DNA of 64,000 nt from Blastocatellia bacterium. Lineage in GTDB: Bacteria > Acidobacteriota > Blastocatellia > Chloracidobacteriales > JADJPF01. Shown here one piece after another: positions 8,836-17,325 of the stretch. Below the pieces are notes generated by a model. That model was not told where the DNA came from. It saw only the letters and a list, made by a program, of their open reading frames with translations, and did not search any database. The position numbers and the translations under genes were made by a program. Each line of letters begins with the position of its first letter. Positions within the stretch are counted from its first letter, which is position 1. The stretch is taken from positions 1 through 64,000 of the forward strand of contig JANWYG010000022.1 in NCBI GenBank assembly GCA_025057015.1, in the 5' to 3' direction.

Positions 8836-9564
8836 CTAGCAGCGGCGAGGCTTTGGCAGCAGCCCTAGTACGCCACTACGAAACCAGCCATAGAAGATTA
8901 TCCACAGTATGGTTGGAACGGTTACAAAAGGGTTTATACCAGAGATCTCTTTGCCATATATCGTCTTTACTGGAGCGCTGCCTACACTAGCTCCGTGTTC
9001 TACTATCTGAAAGAGAAGTGAGTTTAGGTAGCCATACCTTGGATAGATCTCGTCCAGGCTAAGCTTTTGCAACAGATGCCGATCTATAGCCGTATAACCA
9101 CACTGTGAATCAACCTCCAGCCCAGTCGCCAACCGCATCAGCAAGCTAAGCACTCTGTTACCGAAGTATCTTATCCTCGGCATCTTATCGATACTCTCAT
9201 CCAGAAAACGGTTACCCTTAACATAGTCGAATCCATCACAGACACCGTCGAGCAACTTTTGCAAGTCGTCAGGATGCATCTGACCATCGCCATCCATCAC
9301 AGCAACTATATCTGCTCCCAGTTCCAAAGCGCGCTTGTACCCGTCCTTTACAGAAGCTCCCACACCCAGATTCTCGCCATGCCTTATGATCTCTACTCGC
9401 TCCGCCGAGAGCCCAAAGAGCTCGTCAACACTGCCATCAGTACTGAAGTCATCGACTACTACTACCCAGTCCACAAAATCAGGCACCGATGCAAGAGCTG
9501 CAAGTACCAAGCTGCGTTCGTTATGCACTGGCATCACCACTGCTATTTTCCGCCCCCTGTACAT
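8836..9564 (-). CDS. glycosyltransferase family 2, dolichyl-phosphate-mannose-synthase-like
   Basis: A GT-A enzyme of about 242 residues. Visible motifs are IAVVMPVHNE at the N-terminus, the donor-binding VVVVDDFSTDG, GENLGVGASVKDGYKRAL, and the metal-binding region VAVMDGDGQMHPDD. No long C-terminal membrane domain follows. The ATG at 9564 is preferred over an upstream TTG (9579) because it overlaps the stop of the sulfatase-like gene as TGATG and has GGAG nine bases upstream. It resembles enzymes that load polyprenyl phosphate with a sugar. The sugar is unknown. Confidence 0.88.
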   Translation of the reverse strand: MYRGRKIAVVMPVHNERSLVLAALASVPDFVDWVVVVDDFSTDGSVDELFGLSAERVEIIRHGENLGVGASVKDGYKRALELGADIVAVMDGDGQMHPDDLQKLLDGVCDGFDYVKGNRFLDESIDKMPRIRYFGNRVLSLLMRLATGLEVDSQCGYTAIDRHLLQKLSLDEIYPRYGYLNSLLFQIVEHGASVGSAPVKTIYGKEISGINPFVTVPTILWIIFYGWFRSGVLGLLPKPRRC

Positions 9565-11708
9565 CAAAACCCACTCCAATACTTGTAGTCTGGCCGCCTG
9601 GATTCCAAATCCATCCAGACTGCGAGCTTCTCCTTCAAACTTTCAGCTAGATCCTGCCTGGAACTTACTAGATTCTTTCTAGCGAGAGGATCGGTGAGCT
9701 CGTCGTAAAGCTCCCAGGTATTCCCAAAGCGATCATAGATGAGCCGCCACCTGTCGTCTATGACTGCCCAAGCAAAGAAGTCAGGATCCGGTACATTACG
9801 AGGTGTTTCGCAGAAAACTACCCGACCCTTAGCCTTGCCATCAGCAATCAAACGCAGATCCAATCCAAGATAGCCAGCCGGTAGACTTATCCCTGCAACT
9901 TTGAGCAGCGTAGGTGCTATATCTATACTGCTTACCGGTTGACTCACTCGCTGCGGCTGCACACCGGGATACCACAAAATCAGCGGCACATGCGTCTGAA
10001 CCTTTGACGGACGGCCGTTATGAAACTTTTGCCCATTCTCGCCAAACTCTTCCCCATGGTCAGCACTGATTATTACAGCTGTGGTGTTCAGAAGGCCCGA
10101 GTTAAGTAAGTACTCAAAGAGTCGGCCTAAGTGTTCATCAGTAAATCTCAGATTTGCATCGTATATATCTACATCAGAACTACCAAACATTCCTTCAGCT
10201 TGAAGTACGTATCTTTCGCTCTTTGCATGCAGATCGTTATAATGTAGCCACAGATAAAAAGGCTTTGATGAGTTAGCTTGCAAAAAACCCAAAGCTTCGT
10301 CTGTAAGCTTTCTGGAGTTCCAGTAGCCACCTTGCCTATGCAGTACCACCTGAAAGCCTCTAGTCATTATTTCCTTATATTTCTTCCAGTCCCTCTTGTT
10401 CAGCCATTTCTCAGTCCCAGGACTAGTAATAGCAACCGTTAGGTAGCCGCTAGTAGCAAAGCTTTCCGCTAAGGTAGGCAAACTATCATCGAAGATAGCC
10501 TCTCCCACAGCCGAGCGTGCTATCGATGAGAAAGTATGGCCAGTGTTCGTGCCTGCAGAAAAAGCCCTCTCGAAAATGACAGCTCGTGCTGCAAACTCGT
10601 CTATCTTTGGACTAGTAGCCCTGCTATAGCCGTAAGAGCCAAGATGATCTGCCCTCAGACAGTCTATAGTGACTAATATAGCATTGCGTGCAACTGCCGG
10701 CAGCGGTTCAGCAGGCACAGCAAACAGATCCCTAGCCATAGCTTCAATTCCGTTGCAGTTTTCGTCAATGCCGTTTAGAGGATCTCGTGCCAGCGGGTTG
10801 ATGTCCGACTTAATACCGCTGCAATCTCCACCAGATAAGATTGCCGAGAAACCATCATCATCTCTATCAAAGACGCTGTGTACAATGTAGACATACTTCT
10901 TTGCTAGCACTCCCCTTGTCCAAAAAAGCGATTTGACTACTGGGTCAGAGTCAAATCTTGCTACAGCATAAGCAGTAATGCATACTTGCAAAGCCAGCAA
11001 AGTTACTGTAAGTACGGCATAAGACAGCCAACAAACTAGCAATATCCCAAAAAGTAAAGCAAAGAAAGTAGCACATAACGCTGCTGGAAAGTGAAACAAG
11101 TGAAAGTATCTACCTACTGATATTTTGGCATCAGCAAAGTAGAAAGCAGCCGATATGAGGGCGCAAGCTATTGCAAGACTTGCTGCCGTGGGGCCTGCCG
11201 TATACTTAGTGGCCTCCAGTTGGCCTTCTACCCAAACCAAAGTAAGAAACGCAATATACAGGCAAGCTGCAAAAAGCACTGAAGATGCCTGTAGAAGATA
11301 GCCCAAAGGAATTAGCTTCTCGCTTATGTTTTCAACCAAAAGATGAAACGTTCTTATGACAGCAGGGAATCCAGAAAGAATAAGGAGTGCTGTAAAAGTC
11401 ATCACGGCAGCAGATACGAACGGTTTTAGGCGTTTCGAGAGGTGCCTTTCGACCGTCCTACCTACAAGTCTAAGTAATCCAATAACTAAGGCAAGTACTA
11501 CCGTACCACAGACCGTAAGAGAAAAGTCTATTACGAGATGAAGTCTTTGCCAGAAAGATATGGCAAAATCATGCAGGGCTGCAGATCTTTCTATCGACTC
11601 TAGAGTCGCTAGCAGTAGACCAGCATAGAGCCCAGCCGTGGGATAGAGTAATTGTCTACCTTTGCTAGCCCATATAGCCAAGTTCGTGGAGCCTCTGACG
11701 AACCTCAT
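9564..11708 (-). CDS. membrane sulfatase-superfamily protein with MopE-like metal-binding motif
   Basis: The N-terminal ~270 residues contain about six membrane segments. Then comes a short acidic motif resembling the MopE-type metal-binding repeat (DRDDDGFSAILSGGDC, then GIDENCNGIE). The rest is a sulfatase/alkaline-phosphatase fold: AILVTIDCLRADHLGSYGY, a metal-site ISADHGEEFGENG, and THVPLILWYPG. The usual sulfatase C-x-P-x-R is not seen. The equivalent place reads GTNTGHTFSSIAR, so Thr or Ser would be the nucleophile, as in LtaS- or OpgB-like phosphoglycerol and phosphoethanolamine transferases. The frame is open to a GTG at 11771, but that would overlap the upstream gene by 107 bp; the ATG at 11708 is chosen, with moderate confidence. 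Confidence 0.78.
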   Translation of the reverse strand: MRFVRGSTNLAIWASKGRQLLYPTAGLYAGLLLATLESIERSAALHDFAISFWQRLHLVIDFSLTVCGTVVLALVIGLLRLVGRTVERHLSKRLKPFVSAAVMTFTALLILSGFPAVIRTFHLLVENISEKLIPLGYLLQASSVLFAACLYIAFLTLVWVEGQLEATKYTAGPTAASLAIACALISAAFYFADAKISVGRYFHLFHFPAALCATFFALLFGILLVCWLSYAVLTVTLLALQVCITAYAVARFDSDPVVKSLFWTRGVLAKKYVYIVHSVFDRDDDGFSAILSGGDCSGIKSDINPLARDPLNGIDENCNGIEAMARDLFAVPAEPLPAVARNAILVTIDCLRADHLGSYGYSRATSPKIDEFAARAVIFERAFSAGTNTGHTFSSIARSAVGEAIFDDSLPTLAESFATSGYLTVAITSPGTEKWLNKRDWKKYKEIMTRGFQVVLHRQGGYWNSRKLTDEALGFLQANSSKPFYLWLHYNDLHAKSERYVLQAEGMFGSSDVDIYDANLRFTDEHLGRLFEYLLNSGLLNTTAVIISADHGEEFGENGQKFHNGRPSKVQTHVPLILWYPGVQPQRVSQPVSSIDIAPTLLKVAGISLPAGYLGLDLRLIADGKAKGRVVFCETPRNVPDPDFFAWAVIDDRWRLIYDRFGNTWELYDELTDPLARKNLVSSRQDLAESLKEKLAVWMDLESRRPDYKYWSGF

Positions 11709-13326
11709 CGCTCTCTTCTTGAGAGAAATCTGCACCGAAGTTGCTACTGTTATCGGAAGATTTTGCGGCACAGTAGCTGACCGAGCGAATCTTGCGAAAA
11801 TCCTCTGTGAATATTTCTTCGATCACTTTGCCGTCCATATCGTCTGGTATCGATAACCCCGCTAGGTGAAGTATGGTCGGTGCTACGTCTAGTATGCGGA
11901 CCTCATCGCAGCAGTATCCCTTTCTGAACTCCTCAGCTCGTCCGACAAAGACACCGTGCATTCTGTGCGTACCTGAGTTACCAAACGAGTCTACTATGAA
12001 GCGATTCGACATAAAGTCCATATTTCCAAGAGCAACATAACTCATATCATCAGGAAGAAAGCAGATATCGGGTGCCTCGCCCAAGTGACTACCGCTGTAG
12101 ATTTCCTCACGACGATAGATCTTTCCTATCAGAGGTTTCCCCTCTACTTCTATCTTTCTAAGAGCTTCTATGACTTCCTCTCGAACCGTTTCGTAATCAG
12201 CCGGATTTACCGATCCCTGAGCTTCGCGCCCCTTGAGGTTGATGTATATTTGCCCATAATTACCCTTAGAAAAAGCTTTCGTCTGCTGCCAATCGACGTC
12301 CTCAAAAGAGAGAAACAGCTTGTTAAGCATGCCAACCTTAGCCTTTTGAGAACTCAAACCTCGCGAGGGACGAAATCTCGCTAGCAGGCCACTCCTGGAG
12401 AGTTTGTAGGCCAGTTCCGGTGTAAGACCAAGCCCGAAAAGCAGCCTCTTCAATCGGGTCTTTGCAGACGGCTTTAGACACAAAAAACCTTGCTGCATCA
12501 GCCAAATGTTGAAAGAGCAGTACTTATATGCCGGTCCAAAGCCATGGTCAGAAACTACAAAAACAGCGGTATCGCTGCCAGAAGCCCGAATCATCCGTCC
12601 AACCTCTTCGTCGACACTCTGCCAGTAACCCAGGATCTTTTCTCTATACTCACCTGCCTCAGCCCTGTCATGGCGTGGGTGAGTTCGGTCGACCACGTGC
12701 CAAAGTTCGTGCTGACACCTATCTGTACCCCAAATGTGAGTTACAAAAAGCTGCCAATCATAACTCCCCATAAGGTAGCAGTTGACCTTAGACTTGTAGT
12801 CTAGCTCCTCATGGAGTTCCTCGAGGAGTTTGTCTATTTTGCCAGGAGCATAGGTCTGCGTCATATAAAGCTTATAGGGACCGAACTTTGCTTCAAGCTC
12901 GTCGAGCAGGTTTGAAGGATAAGTTATATCTCTACGTCCTCGTGGAGTCATGAAGTCAGAAATCATCAATCCGTTGACTGCAGAAGGTGGATAGGTGACG
13001 GGAAAATTTGTAACTATCACTTTGCGACCTGAGTCAGAAAAAATATCCCAGAGAGCTTTACCGCTACGCTGTGAGGCATTCGCAGCTATCTCTCTGTGAC
13101 CCTTGCGCTGTATAAACTCTAATATTCCATGCTTTCCGGGATTTTTGCCAGTTATGAACGATGTCCAAGCCACAGAAGTTATAGGGGGAAAGACGGTCTC
13201 GAGGCGACTTTTCACGCCCATAGATATCATCTCAGCCAGATTCGGCAAACGGCCTTCTTCGAGCAGCGGATCTATGAAGTCAAAAGTCAGTCCGTCTAGA
13301 CCTATCACAAGTATCCTGCGCGGCAT
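11665..13326 (-). CDS. alkaline phosphatase superfamily (type I phosphodiesterase/nucleotide pyrophosphatase-like)
   Basis: A 553-residue AlkP-fold enzyme. The N-terminus ILVIGLDGLTFDFIDPLL gives the first metal ligand, and PPITSVAWTSFITGKNPGKH carries the nucleophilic Thr/Ser loop of the phosphodiesterase/nucleotide pyrophosphatase family. Near the middle, FVVSDHGFGP provides the second metal site, with a further His in SGTHRMHGVF. There is no signal peptide or membrane helix, so it would be cytosolic. Its 3' end overlaps the next sulfatase-like gene. An AGGAG lies seven bases ahead of the ATG. Hydrolysis or transfer of a phosphodiester in the glycan pathway is plausible; the substrate is unknown. 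Confidence 0.85.
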   Translation of the reverse strand: MPRRILVIGLDGLTFDFIDPLLEEGRLPNLAEMISMGVKSRLETVFPPITSVAWTSFITGKNPGKHGILEFIQRKGHREIAANASQRSGKALWDIFSDSGRKVIVTNFPVTYPPSAVNGLMISDFMTPRGRRDITYPSNLLDELEAKFGPYKLYMTQTYAPGKIDKLLEELHEELDYKSKVNCYLMGSYDWQLFVTHIWGTDRCQHELWHVVDRTHPRHDRAEAGEYREKILGYWQSVDEEVGRMIRASGSDTAVFVVSDHGFGPAYKYCSFNIWLMQQGFLCLKPSAKTRLKRLLFGLGLTPELAYKLSRSGLLARFRPSRGLSSQKAKVGMLNKLFLSFEDVDWQQTKAFSKGNYGQIYINLKGREAQGSVNPADYETVREEVIEALRKIEVEGKPLIGKIYRREEIYSGSHLGEAPDICFLPDDMSYVALGNMDFMSNRFIVDSFGNSGTHRMHGVFVGRAEEFRKGYCCDEVRILDVAPTILHLAGLSIPDDMDGKVIEEIFTEDFRKIRSVSYCAAKSSDNSSNFGADFSQEESDEVRQRLHELGYMG

Positions 13327-13670
13327 ACAGCAGCTCCTGATCTCAGAAACGAGCTGATCCTAGCTTGCAAAATCGACAAAGGCAAGGAAAGGTGCCCCTC
13401 TGCAGGAAAGGCAAAATGTTGAAATAAGAAGCTAAAACGAACACTCCGGCCGAGCCTGAAGATGGACATTGGGCCCTGCGATTGCAAAACTGAGATCTAT
13501 GTGTTACTCTCGATCTACTTGGAGCGTTTTAATGATTAAGTTATTGAAATCACAGCACTTATAAGCCCATCTCGATCTTGATCTAATTTTTCAACATTGT
13601 GAAAATTCTGTGGAAATTTTGTCTGTAGGATTATCAGGGATGGGATTTTTGTCAAAAAGGGGCAGGGAAA
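13327..13670. promoter_or_regulatory. divergent intergenic region upstream of dnaA
   Basis: A 344-bp gap between two divergent genes. The part next to dnaA is AT-rich and holds two DnaA-box-like sequences on the minus strand: TGTGGAAAT (13609-13617) and a weaker TTGTGAAAA (13598-13606). This fits the autoregulation by DnaA that is common upstream of dnaA. No clear sigma-70 promoter pair was found. GGGGCAGGG precedes the dnaA ATG. Because plus-strand genes begin here and everything to the left is on the minus strand, this gap is also part of the origin neighbourhood. Confidence 0.55.
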
Positions 13671-15023
13671 ATGGAAGCGGTATTAGTTTGGGAAAGATTC
13701 CTTAGAGAAATGAAAAGCAGAGTCGGAACACAAAATTTCGGTATGTGGTTTGAGCCCCTAACATTTGTCTCGATAGCTGGGGATCAGATCTACGTAACTG
13801 CGCCGAATGAAATATTCAGAACCTGGATACAGGAGCAATTCTCCGCAGAAGTATCCGACGTTTTGAAGGGAATTGGAATACCTAACAAGCGACTTCACAT
13901 TATGATAGAAGGGCAAGAGCTACCACTTCAGACAGAAGAAAGCGTAGATTTATTGGATTATGACGGAGAAGATGCTGCTTCTCGGCTGCTAGAGTTAGAT
14001 CCGACAGAAGCTCCGCTTAACCCTAAGTACCTGTTCGAAACCTTCGTCGTAGGCTCAAGCAACCAGTTTGCTCACGCTGCAGCACAAGCCGTAGCAGACG
14101 CTCCGGCAAAGACCTACAATCCGCTGTATATCTATGGCGGCGTTGGACTTGGAAAAACTCACTTGATGCATGCCATAGGCCACTTCATCAGGGAGCGCAA
14201 TAAGACCGTCAAGCTCGTCTATCTGTCCTCAGAAAAGTTCATGAACGAACTCATTAATGCCATCAGATATGACAAGACCCTGACTTTTCGCGAAAAATAC
14301 CGCTCAATAGACGTACTGCTCATAGACGACATACAATTCATAGCTGGTAAAGAACGCACTCAAGAAGAGTTTTTCCACACTTTTAATGCCCTTTACGATG
14401 CTCAAAAACAAATAGTTATTTCCTCAGACTGTCCTCCCAAGGAGATCCCAACTCTCGAAGAACGCCTACACTCACGTTTTGAGTGGGGACTAATTGCCGA
14501 TATTCAGCCACCGGACTTGGAAACAAAAGTCGCTATCCTGCGTCGCAAGGCAGAAATGGACAACATAAACCTCAGTGACGAAGTAGCCCTTTTTATAGCT
14601 AGCAAGATAAAGTCGAACATCCGCGAACTAGAGGGCTCTCTAGTGCGTTTGGTGGCCTATTCATCACTAAAAAAGCATCCCATAGACCTAAATCTAGCAA
14701 GAGAAGTACTACGAAATATTCTTGAAGAAGATAACAGCCACACAACTATCGAAGAAATACAAAAAGTTGTAGCTGCACACTACGGACTTAAGGTCTCAGA
14801 TCTTAAGGCAAAAAATAACTCTAGAAACATCGCTGTTCCAAGGCAAATAGCCATGTATTTATGCAAGATACTAACCAAGGCAAGCCTACCGGAAATAGGT
14901 CGCGAATTTGGTGGAAAACATCACACCACCGTGCTGCATAGTATCAACAAAATAGCAGCTATGTGCGAGAGTGATAAAAATTTCCACAAGTTTATCAACA
15001 AGCTAATTGATTCTCTGCGTTAG
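13671..15023 (+). CDS. dnaA: chromosomal replication initiator DnaA
   Basis: A complete 450-residue DnaA. Domain I (1-85) begins with [18 protein letters not shown]. Domain III is an AAA+ ATPase with Walker [10 protein letters not shown] near residue 157, Walker [10 protein letters not shown] near 220, and a sensor-II arginine region. Domain IV ends with the DNA-binding signature [15 protein letters not shown] near 418. The domain II linker is short. It binds the DnaA boxes that lie immediately downstream and starts replication. Order dnaA-oriC-dnaN with recF and gyrB nearby is the classic origin layout. Confidence 0.99.
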   Translation: MEAVLVWERFLREMKSRVGTQNFGMWFEPLTFVSIAGDQIYVTAPNEIFRTWIQEQFSAEVSDVLKGIGIPNKRLHIMIEGQELPLQTEESVDLLDYDGEDAASRLLELDPTEAPLNPKYLFETFVVGSSNQFAHAAAQAVADAPAKTYNPLYIYGGVGLGKTHLMHAIGHFIRERNKTVKLVYLSSEKFMNELINAIRYDKTLTFREKYRSIDVLLIDDIQFIAGKERTQEEFFHTFNALYDAQKQIVISSDCPPKEIPTLEERLHSRFEWGLIADIQPPDLETKVAILRRKAEMDNINLSDEVALFIASKIKSNIRELEGSLVRLVAYSSLKKHPIDLNLAREVLRNILEEDNSHTTIEEIQKVVAAHYGLKVSDLKAKNNSRNIAVPRQIAMYLCKILTKASLPEIGREFGGKHHTTVLHSINKIAAMCESDKNFHKFINKLIDSLR

Positions 15024-15290
15024 ACTTATTGGAGTTTTCCACAACCCCCTCATCCACAGGCTGTGAATATCTGTGGAAAACTCGAAAAAATGATGCAACG
15101 CGGCAAAATTTTCCACAGACATTAAACTTTTTTCCACAGAGATATCCACAGGATCTAAAGCAGTAAACTCCATTATTTGCGAGACTTAGCTGACTTTTCC
15201 ACTTTTCCACAGGCCCTATTTATTCTAATTGTATATATATATCTATATATATAAATAATATAATTAGTAGTAGTAGCCTGCGTCAAAAAG
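15024..15290. other. candidate origin of replication (oriC)
   Basis: The dnaA-dnaN gap holds a dense set of DnaA boxes. TTTTCCACA occurs at 15035, 15109, 15130 and 15203 on the plus strand and at 15072-15080 on the minus strand. Near matches are TCATCCACA (15050), ATATCCACA (15142) and TTTTCCACT (15195). After the last box comes an AT-rich run, about 15217-15265, with alternating TA that would melt easily, and then four perfect TAG triplets (15265-15276) that resemble a DnaA-trio element. Genes to the left run leftward and dnaA-dnaN run rightward, as expected at a bidirectional origin. Function is inferred, but this is a very typical oriC. Confidence 0.9.
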
Positions 15291-15406
15291 ATCGACAGTC
15301 AGCCAGCAAGCAAAAAACCGCTCTGTTGGAAGGGAGCCTTGTCAAACGGTAGTAAGAAAGTGTAGCTTAGGAAGCGCCGAAAATCGAAAGCTGTAGAGGT
15401 GAGTTA

Positions 15407-16543
15407 GTGACGACAAAGGGCATGGACTTCAGCATAAAGAGGGGCATTTTGCAAAAGGAGTTGCAACTACTTCAGGGAGTGGTAGATAGAAAGTCCACCA
15501 TACCAGCGCTACAGAATATCTATTGTAGGGCAGTTGGAGATAGGTTAGAGCTGACGGCGACAGACTACGACATCACTCTTCGGACAGGTTGCGAGGCGTC
15601 CGTGAAAGTAGCTGGGGAGACTCTCTTGCCTGCAAGGAAGCTCGCAGAGATTCTGCGTAACCTGCCAGACATGGAAGTAAGTATCAGGAAAGGCTCAGAT
15701 ACTTCCGTTGTAGTTGAATGTGGGCGTACTCGTTTCCGTTTACCAGTCGAATCGGTCGAAGATTTTCCGAGAATGCCAGAGGTAAGCACCAAGGAGCATT
15801 CGGTGCCGGGGCAAGTGCTAAGGGTGCTTTTGCGGTCAACGCTCTTTACTATTACCCAAGATGAAGCGCGTTCTGGAGCAGGGCGCTATGCACTAAGCAG
15901 CCTACAGCTTTCTACTTCCGGAGAAAATATTCGTGCCGTAGCTACCGACGGGCATCGTCTTGCTTATGCTGCGGTTCGAGGAAACCTAGGGTTAGACTCA
16001 GTCCTAATTCCTAGGAAGGCGGTAGTGGAAATGGAGCGGCTGCTGCTTGCCGATGCTGAAGAAAATGTAGGTGTAGCAAAGGCTGAAAATCAACTAGCCT
16101 TTGTTGTGGGCAGTCGTCGGTTGCTTGTAAAACTTTTTGCAGGTACATTTCCCAACTGGGAATTAGTAATGCCGAAGCAGCTTCAATACTCCGTGGAATT
16201 TTCTAGAGAAGAGCTAAAAGGAGCCATTCGGCGTGCAGCGCTCTGTGCAGATGCAAACAGCAAAGCCGTACGGCTTATGTTCACTCGGGGACTACTTACT
16301 GCTACTTCTGAGTCTAGCGATGCAGGAGAGTCTACAGATCAGATAGATTGCAATTTTGAAGGGCCTGATTTGCAGATAGCCTTTAATTCGGAATACCTGC
16401 TCGATTTCCTAGAGGCTATAGACAGCGAGCGGGTGCTTTTTGAGTTCAAAGATCCTACAAGCCAGGCACTGCTTCGGCCTATTGCTGAAACTGCTGCTGA
16501 CGCGGTTGAGGTAAAGTATGTCGTAATGCCGATGAGGCTATGA
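15407..16543 (+). CDS. dnaN: DNA polymerase III beta subunit (sliding clamp)
   Basis: A 378-residue sliding clamp with three repeated clamp folds. Recognisable stretches are LQGVVDRKSTIPALQNI, LTATDYDITLRTGCE, VATDGHRLAYA near residue 185, and the C-terminal VVMPMRL, close to the family's VMPMR/PMRL ending. The GTG at 15407 is chosen because GAGGTGAG lies just upstream. An internal ATG at 15422 would give a more standard N-terminus but has only AAAGGG one base before it. The 3' end overlaps the convergent suhB-like gene by 6 bp. Confidence 0.97.
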   Translation: MTTKGMDFSIKRGILQKELQLLQGVVDRKSTIPALQNIYCRAVGDRLELTATDYDITLRTGCEASVKVAGETLLPARKLAEILRNLPDMEVSIRKGSDTSVVVECGRTRFRLPVESVEDFPRMPEVSTKEHSVPGQVLRVLLRSTLFTITQDEARSGAGRYALSSLQLSTSGENIRAVATDGHRLAYAAVRGNLGLDSVLIPRKAVVEMERLLLADAEENVGVAKAENQLAFVVGSRRLLVKLFAGTFPNWELVMPKQLQYSVEFSREELKGAIRRAALCADANSKAVRLMFTRGLLTATSESSDAGESTDQIDCNFEGPDLQIAFNSEYLLDFLEAIDSERVLFEFKDPTSQALLRPIAETAADAVEVKYVVMPMRL

Positions 16544-17308
16544 AGGCTTTTGGGTCAAAATCCTTACCATATCCGAGTGTATCAGCCCGTTACTGGCTAC
16601 TATTTCAGGCAAGTAATGGTCGAAAGGCTCACCGTTAAAGCGGGTTACTTCCCCGCCAGCTTCCTTGACTATCAAGGCTCCGGCGGCCATGTCCCAAGGC
16701 TTGAGCTTAAGTTCCCAAAAACCTTCGATACGCCCGCAAGCAACATAGCAGAGATCTAATGCTGCTGAACCAAGCCTTCGAACGGCTTGCGCGGTTTTAA
16801 TGAATCGTACGAAGTTGTCGATATTATCAAGTTTGTCGGTGTGTATGTCGTAGGGAAAGCCGGTGACGAGCAGCGATTTTGAGACGTTATCTATTTTCGA
16901 GACGGTTATCTTACGGCCATTCAACGTAGCTCCAGAACCTCTTTCTGCAGAGAACAGCTCGTCATGTATAGGATCGTAGATAACACCGAGCACTATTTTT
17001 CCTTCCTTTTCCAAAGCTATAGAGACAGAGAAAAACGGCACACCATGGGCGTAGTTGGTCGTTCCGTCTAGAGGATCTACTATCCAGCAATACTCCGATG
17101 AGCGGACAAGAGGTTCGCTTTCTTCGGCAAGTATGCGATGCTTTGGGTAGTGCGAAGTGATAAGTTCTTTAATTAGTCTTTCAGAAGCTATGTCTATCTC
17201 CGTAACCAAGTCTGTCTTACCTTTATGGGCTACATCTATCTTCTTGCCGAAATTTGCGCGTAGCACCGACCCGGCCTGTCGGGCTACGCTCACTGCAAAA
17301 TCGAGCAT
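16538..17308 (-). CDS. suhB: inositol-1-monophosphatase family phosphatase
   Basis: A 256-residue member of the IMPase family, which uses Mg to hydrolyse phosphomonoesters such as inositol 1-phosphate. Motifs in order: LVTEIDIASERLI, ILAEES (metal-binding Glu), WIVDPLDGTTNYAHG (the DPLDGT metal and phosphate site near residue 85), and the C-terminal KPWDMAAGALIVKEAGG (WD-x2-AG). The length is normal. AAGGAAT precedes the ATG. Whether it acts on inositol phosphate or, as in E. coli, also serves in ribosome biogenesis cannot be told from sequence. Confidence 0.93.
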   Translation of the reverse strand: MLDFAVSVARQAGSVLRANFGKKIDVAHKGKTDLVTEIDIASERLIKELITSHYPKHRILAEESEPLVRSSEYCWIVDPLDGTTNYAHGVPFFSVSIALEKEGKIVLGVIYDPIHDELFSAERGSGATLNGRKITVSKIDNVSKSLLVTGFPYDIHTDKLDNIDNFVRFIKTAQAVRRLGSAALDLCYVACGRIEGFWELKLKPWDMAAGALIVKEAGGEVTRFNGEPFDHYLPEIVASNGLIHSDMVRILTQKPS

Positions 17309-17325
17309 ATTATTCCTTCCATCGG

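Noticed and set aside
15277-15406. small RNA or riboswitch in the dnaN leader
   Set aside because: No stable conserved fold or terminator was seen; the stretch is best taken as leader sequence.
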